Positions 5,460 to 8,193 of a stretch of DNA of 8,193 nt are shown piece after piece (the first letter of the stretch is position 1; each line of letters starts with the position of its first letter). The notes beneath the pieces were generated by a model, which searched no databases, was not told the DNA's origin, and saw only the letters and a list, made by a program, of their open reading frames with translations. The stretch spans positions 1 through 8,193 of the forward strand of contig CAZMSZ010000346.1 of the NCBI GenBank assembly GCA_964569055.1, in the 5' to 3' direction. The position numbers and the translations under genes are program-made. Origin of the DNA: JAWLGW01 sp964569055 (GTDB lineage Bacteria; Planctomycetota; J058).

Positions 5460-6557
5460 ATGACCGATCAGCCGCGCACCTTCGACTGCACGAGCTGCGG
5501 CGCCGAGCTGACGTTCGCGGCCGGCACCGACAAGCTCCACTGCGAGTACTGCGGCAGCGAGCAGGTGATCGGCGAGGCCGCCGCGGCCGCGCCGGTGCTG
5601 GAGCACGACCTCGACGCGGCGCTCGCCGACATGCCGCGCCGGCTGGTGCGCGACCTGGTGCAGGGCGGCACGGAGGTGCGCTGCAGCAGCTGCGGCGCCC
5701 AGACCGTCCTGCAGGGGCAGGCCGGGAGCTGCCCGTACTGCGACTCGCCGGTGGTGCTCGTGAACGCGGCCGAGCAGGAGGAGGTGATCGCGCCCGAGAG
5801 CGTGCTCCCGTTCAAGGTCACCGTCGAGCAGGCGCGCGCCTCGTTCCACCGCTGGGTCGACGGCCTGTGGTTCGCCCCCAACGACCTCTCCGAGCGGGCG
5901 CGCGCCGACAAGATCGACGGGATCTACCTGCCGTACTGGACGTTCGACGCGCGCGCGACCACCCGCTACCGCGGCGAGCGGGGCGACGACTACACCGACA
6001 CCGAGTACTACACCGACTCGCAGGGGAACCGTCAGAGCCGCACGGTCACCAAGACGCGCTGGTCGTCCGTGTCGGGCACCGTGCGGCTCACGTTCGACGA
6101 CGTGCTGGTGTGCGGCAACGCCGCGCTCCCGCGCGACCTGATCCGCCAGCTCGAGCCCTGGGACCTCGGCGAGCTGCGGCCGTTCGACCCGGCCTACCTG
6201 AGCGGGTTCGTGGCCGAGCGCTACGCGGTCGACCTGCACTCCGCCTGGCGCGAGGGGCAGGAGCGCATGGACGAGCGGCTGCGCGCGGCGGTGAAGCGGG
6301 ACATAGGCGGCGACCGCCAGCGGATCCACGGCATGAACACCGACCTGGCCGACCGCCGCTTCAAGCTCTGCCTGCTGCCGCTGTGGATCAGCAGCTTCCG
6401 CTACTCGGGGACGGTGTACCGGTTCTTGGTCAACGCGCGCACCGGCGAGGTCGCCGGCAAGCGCCCCTGGAGCTGGATCAAGATCGCGCTCGCCGTGCTG
6501 GCGGCGCTGCTCGTCGTCGGGACGGTGCTCGCGCTGATCGCGGCCGCGCAGGGTTAA
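5460..6557 (+). CDS. Zinc-ribbon protein with single C-terminal membrane anchor
   Basis: This is a 365-residue protein with two N-terminal zinc-ribbon units: Cys10/13 with Cys28/31 (CTSCG, CEYCG) and Cys75/78 with Cys91/94 (CSSCG, CPYCD). A conserved central region follows, with VLPFKVTVEQARASFHRW (115-132), GIYLPYWTFDA (154-164), a Tyr/Asp/Thr-rich polar segment (176-200) and an EPWDL motif (232-236). The C-terminus has LLPLWISSFRYSG (305-317) and FLVNARTGEVAGKRPWSW (322-339), and ends in one transmembrane helix (about 341-362). From memory, such proteins are a widespread uncharacterised family often mislabelled as a TFIIB-like zinc ribbon or PriA-type helicase. No helicase motif is present. 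The anchor suggests a cytoplasmic zinc-ribbon domain tethered to the inner membrane. GGAGGAG lies just upstream of the ATG and fixes the start. Its stop overlaps that of the convergent channel gene. Confidence 0.88.
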   Translation: MTDQPRTFDCTSCGAELTFAAGTDKLHCEYCGSEQVIGEAAAAAPVLEHDLDAALADMPRRLVRDLVQGGTEVRCSSCGAQTVLQGQAGSCPYCDSPVVLVNAAEQEEVIAPESVLPFKVTVEQARASFHRWVDGLWFAPNDLSERARADKIDGIYLPYWTFDARATTRYRGERGDDYTDTEYYTDSQGNRQSRTVTKTRWSSVSGTVRLTFDDVLVCGNAALPRDLIRQLEPWDLGELRPFDPAYLSGFVAERYAVDLHSAWREGQERMDERLRAAVKRDIGGDRQRIHGMNTDLADRRFKLCLLPLWISSFRYSGTVYRFLVNARTGEVAGKRPWSWIKIALAVLAALLVVGTVLALIAAAQG

Positions 6558-8193
6558 CTGCCCGGCTCCTTGGCCTTCGCCCCCGGCTTGGCCGGCGCGG
6601 GCGGGCGCAGCGCGGCCAGCAGCTCGGCGCCGGCCGAGCGCAGGTGCAGGTCGTGGCTCGGGTGCGCCAGCTCGAGGCCGCGCTCGCGGAACGTGCGCAC
6701 GATCGCCTCGTTGAGCTCGTGGCGGACCACGTTGCGGTGGATCGGGTGATCGATGTACGCGTGCAGCTCGAACTCGAGGCTCCCCGGGCCGAAGCTGAGG
6801 AAGAACGCCTCGGGCTTGGGCTCGCTCAGCACCTTGGGGTGGGCCCGCGCCACGTCGAGGAGCGCGCGGCGCGCCTCGGCGCCATCGCTGTCGGCCGCCA
6901 CGCTCACCGCGAGGTTGAGGCGCAGGACCGAGTCGGACAGCGCCCAGTTGAGCACGTCGCCGGTGACGAACGTCTTGTTGGGGACGATCAGCTCCTTGCG
7001 GTCGAGGTCGGTGATCGTGGTCGCCCGCATGCGGATCCGCGAGACGACCCCCGTCGCGTCGCCGACCGTGACCCAGTCGCCGAGGCGGATCGGCCGCTCG
7101 AACAGGATGATCAGGCCCGACACGAAGTTGGCGAAGATCTCCTGCAGACCGAACGCCAGGCCGAGGGTCAGGGCGGCGGCGAGCCACTGAATGCTCGTCC
7201 AGCGGAACCCGACCGCGCCGAACCCGACGATCACCCCCACCAGCACGATCAGGTAGCGCGCCACCGTGGTGATCGCGTAGCGCGTGCCCGAGTCGAGCGC
7301 GACGCGCTCGAGCAGGAGCACCTCCAGCATGGCCGGCCCGTTCTGCGCGGCGATCAGCGTGAACCCCAGGATCAGGAGGGCCACGCCGAGGTCGGCCAGC
7401 GTGACCACGTCGGGGAGCGCGCGCCCCTGCTCGCGGGCGGCGCCCGATGCGGCGGTGGCGGTCGCGGCCGCGGCGCTGAAGCGCCCCATGGGCTGCACCG
7501 GCTGCTGTGCGGCCGGCGCTCCCTCCGACCGACCGGCGGCGGCGCCGCCCGTCTCCGGGTCGAGCTCCTCGAGCACGTAGCGGCGCGGCTCGCCGCTCGG
7601 CGCCTCCTCGATCAACTGCACGGTGGGGTAGATCTGGACCTGCTCGAGCCGCTGCAGCGCCGGGAGCACGTCGGCCCAGATCGCGAACAGGCCGAACACG
7701 GCGGCCACCGCCAGGGCGCTGCGGAACAGCTTCTGCGTCCGCGAGGAGATCGCGGCGTGGTCGACCTCCTCCTCCTCGAGGAACAGCGCGCTCTCCCCGC
7801 CGGCGTCGCTCCCGAGCAGGTCGGGGCGCCGCACCCGGCGCGTGGCCACCTTGGGCGGCGGCGGCAGCGCGGGGATCTCGAGCATGCCCGAGTCGAACAG
7901 CGACGCGGGCGGGGGCGCGAGCGCGAGCGGGTCGGGCTCGGTCGCGGCGGGGACGGGCGTCCCGACCGGCTCGTCCGGCGCCGGGGGCGCCTGTGGCGGC
8001 GAGGGCTCCTCGCGCTCTCCTGCGGCTTCGCTGCGCTCGCGCGCGGCGGCCTCCTCGCGCTCGCGCGCGGCGGCCTCCTCGCGCTCGCGCGCGGCGGCCT
8101 CTTCGCGCTCGCGCGCCGCCGCCTCCTCGCGCTCGCGCGCGGCCGCGGCCTCGCGCTCGCGCGCCGCCGCCTCCTCGGCCTGGAGGTAGATCA
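6554..8193 (-). CDS. MscK/MscM-type mechanosensitive channel (MscS superfamily), N-terminus beyond window edge
   Basis: 545 residues are visible and the frame is open to the right edge; ATG 7885 is internal, not the start. From the edge inward there is an Ala/Arg/Glu repeat linker (about 4-60), a Pro/Ala-rich stretch, and an acidic segment with HAAISSRTQKLFR preceding a membrane helix (about 155-174). A Gly/Ala/Pro-rich loop follows, then three MscS-core helices (about 266-284, 307-328, 332-364). The pore region and beta domain carry LGLAFGLQEIFANFVSGLII, FERPIRLGDWV, ATTITDLDRKELIVPN and NWALSD; the alpha/beta cytoplasmic domain extends to about 518. These match MscS channels of the MscK/MscM (KefA-like) group, which open under membrane tension to release solutes during hypo-osmotic shock. 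The group normally has a large periplasmic domain and extra helices, presumably encoded beyond the edge. It has no same-strand neighbour in the window. Confidence 0.93.
   Translation of the reverse strand, partial: IYLQAEEAAAREREAAAAREREEAAAREREEAAAREREEAAAREREEAAARERSEAAGEREEPSPPQAPPAPDEPVGTPVPAATEPDPLALAPPPASLFDSGMLEIPALPPPPKVATRRVRRPDLLGSDAGGESALFLEEEEVDHAAISSRTQKLFRSALAVAAVFGLFAIWADVLPALQRLEQVQIYPTVQLIEEAPSGEPRRYVLEELDPETGGAAAGRSEGAPAAQQPVQPMGRFSAAAATATAASGAAREQGRALPDVVTLADLGVALLILGFTLIAAQNGPAMLEVLLLERVALDSGTRYAITTVARYLIVLVGVIVGFGAVGFRWTSIQWLAAALTLGLAFGLQEIFANFVSGLIILFERPIRLGDWVTVGDATGVVSRIRMRATTITDLDRKELIVPNKTFVTGDVLNWALSDSVLRLNLAVSVAADSDGAEARRALLDVARAHPKVLSEPKPEAFFLSFGPGSLEFELHAYIDHPIHRNVVRHELNEAIVRTFRERGLELAHPSHDLHLRSAGAELLAALRPPAPAKPGAKAKEPGS
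8027..8170 (-). repeat. Six-copy 24-bp in-frame tandem repeat in the channel gene
   Basis: Six consecutive 24-bp units (8027-8050 to 8147-8170) encode copies of AAAREREE or close variants (one ends in A, one has S for the penultimate E). Units 8051-8074 and 8075-8098 are identical; others differ by a few bases, mostly synonymous. The encoded segment is a charged, helix-forming linker just before the channel core, predicted to be cytoplasmic. It is likely to vary in copy number between strains by slippage or recombination. Confidence 0.9.

Noticed and set aside
5382..7187. Extension of the pseudopilin frame upstream through the zinc-ribbon membrane-protein gene (open from 7187).
   Set aside because: The upstream part is composition-driven and opposite a real gene; the ribosome binding site and pilin leader place the start at 5363.
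7885..7885. ATG 7885 as the start of the channel gene.
   Set aside because: The frame continues upstream through an ordered linker to the window edge, and MscK/MscM-type proteins have more N-terminal sequence; no ribosome binding site precedes this ATG.
8027..8170. The 24-bp repeats as a CRISPR array.
   Set aside because: The units are directly adjacent with no unique spacers and they code in frame.
7842..8189. A plus-strand frame rich in SRSRAAAS repeats.
   Set aside because: It is the complement of the channel linker repeat, which lies in frame with the conserved MscS core.

Overview
The window is very GC-rich (strong G/C preference at third codon positions) and densely coded, with several GTG starts. 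The gene content is eukaryote-like protein-kinase folds, zinc ribbons, a class III-type PPK2, a GspG-type pseudopilin and a MscK/MscM-type MscS channel. This suggests a high-GC, double-membraned bacterium, most plausibly Myxococcota or another former deltaproteobacterial or planctomycete-like lineage. That placement is inference; no rRNA or other phylogenetic marker is present. I see no mobile elements, CRISPR arrays, tRNAs or rRNAs.

Layout. (1) Positions 1-2294, minus strand: two adjacent, start/stop-overlapping genes for related, degenerate protein-kinase-fold proteins. The upstream one carries an N-terminal double zinc ribbon; the downstream one is cut by the window edge. (2) Positions 2360-4895, plus strand: PPK2 polyphosphate kinase, then a class I SAM methyltransferase translationally coupled to it (3-bp gap), then a protein of unknown function with an N-terminal prokaryotic RING-like zinc finger. 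(3) Positions 4953-5363, minus strand: an isolated GspG-like major pseudopilin whose prepilin-peptidase site has Arg instead of Gly at -1. (4) Positions 5460-6557, plus strand: a membrane-anchored protein with two N-terminal zinc-ribbon units. (5) Positions 6554-8193, minus strand, N-terminus beyond the edge: a MscK/MscM-type mechanosensitive channel with a six-copy 24-bp repeat encoding an Ala/Arg/Glu linker. Genes 4 and 5 converge and share the palindrome TTAA as overlapping stop codons.

How the genes may work together. The only well-supported functional units are the kinase-like pair (coupled translation, shared unusual insertion, complementary degeneration) and the PPK2/methyltransferase pair. 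The channel, pseudopilin and zinc-ribbon membrane protein look like separate envelope genes. The strongest leads are the paired divergent kinases, the RING-like orphan protein and the non-canonical pilin cleavage site. Nothing in the window proves a new system.
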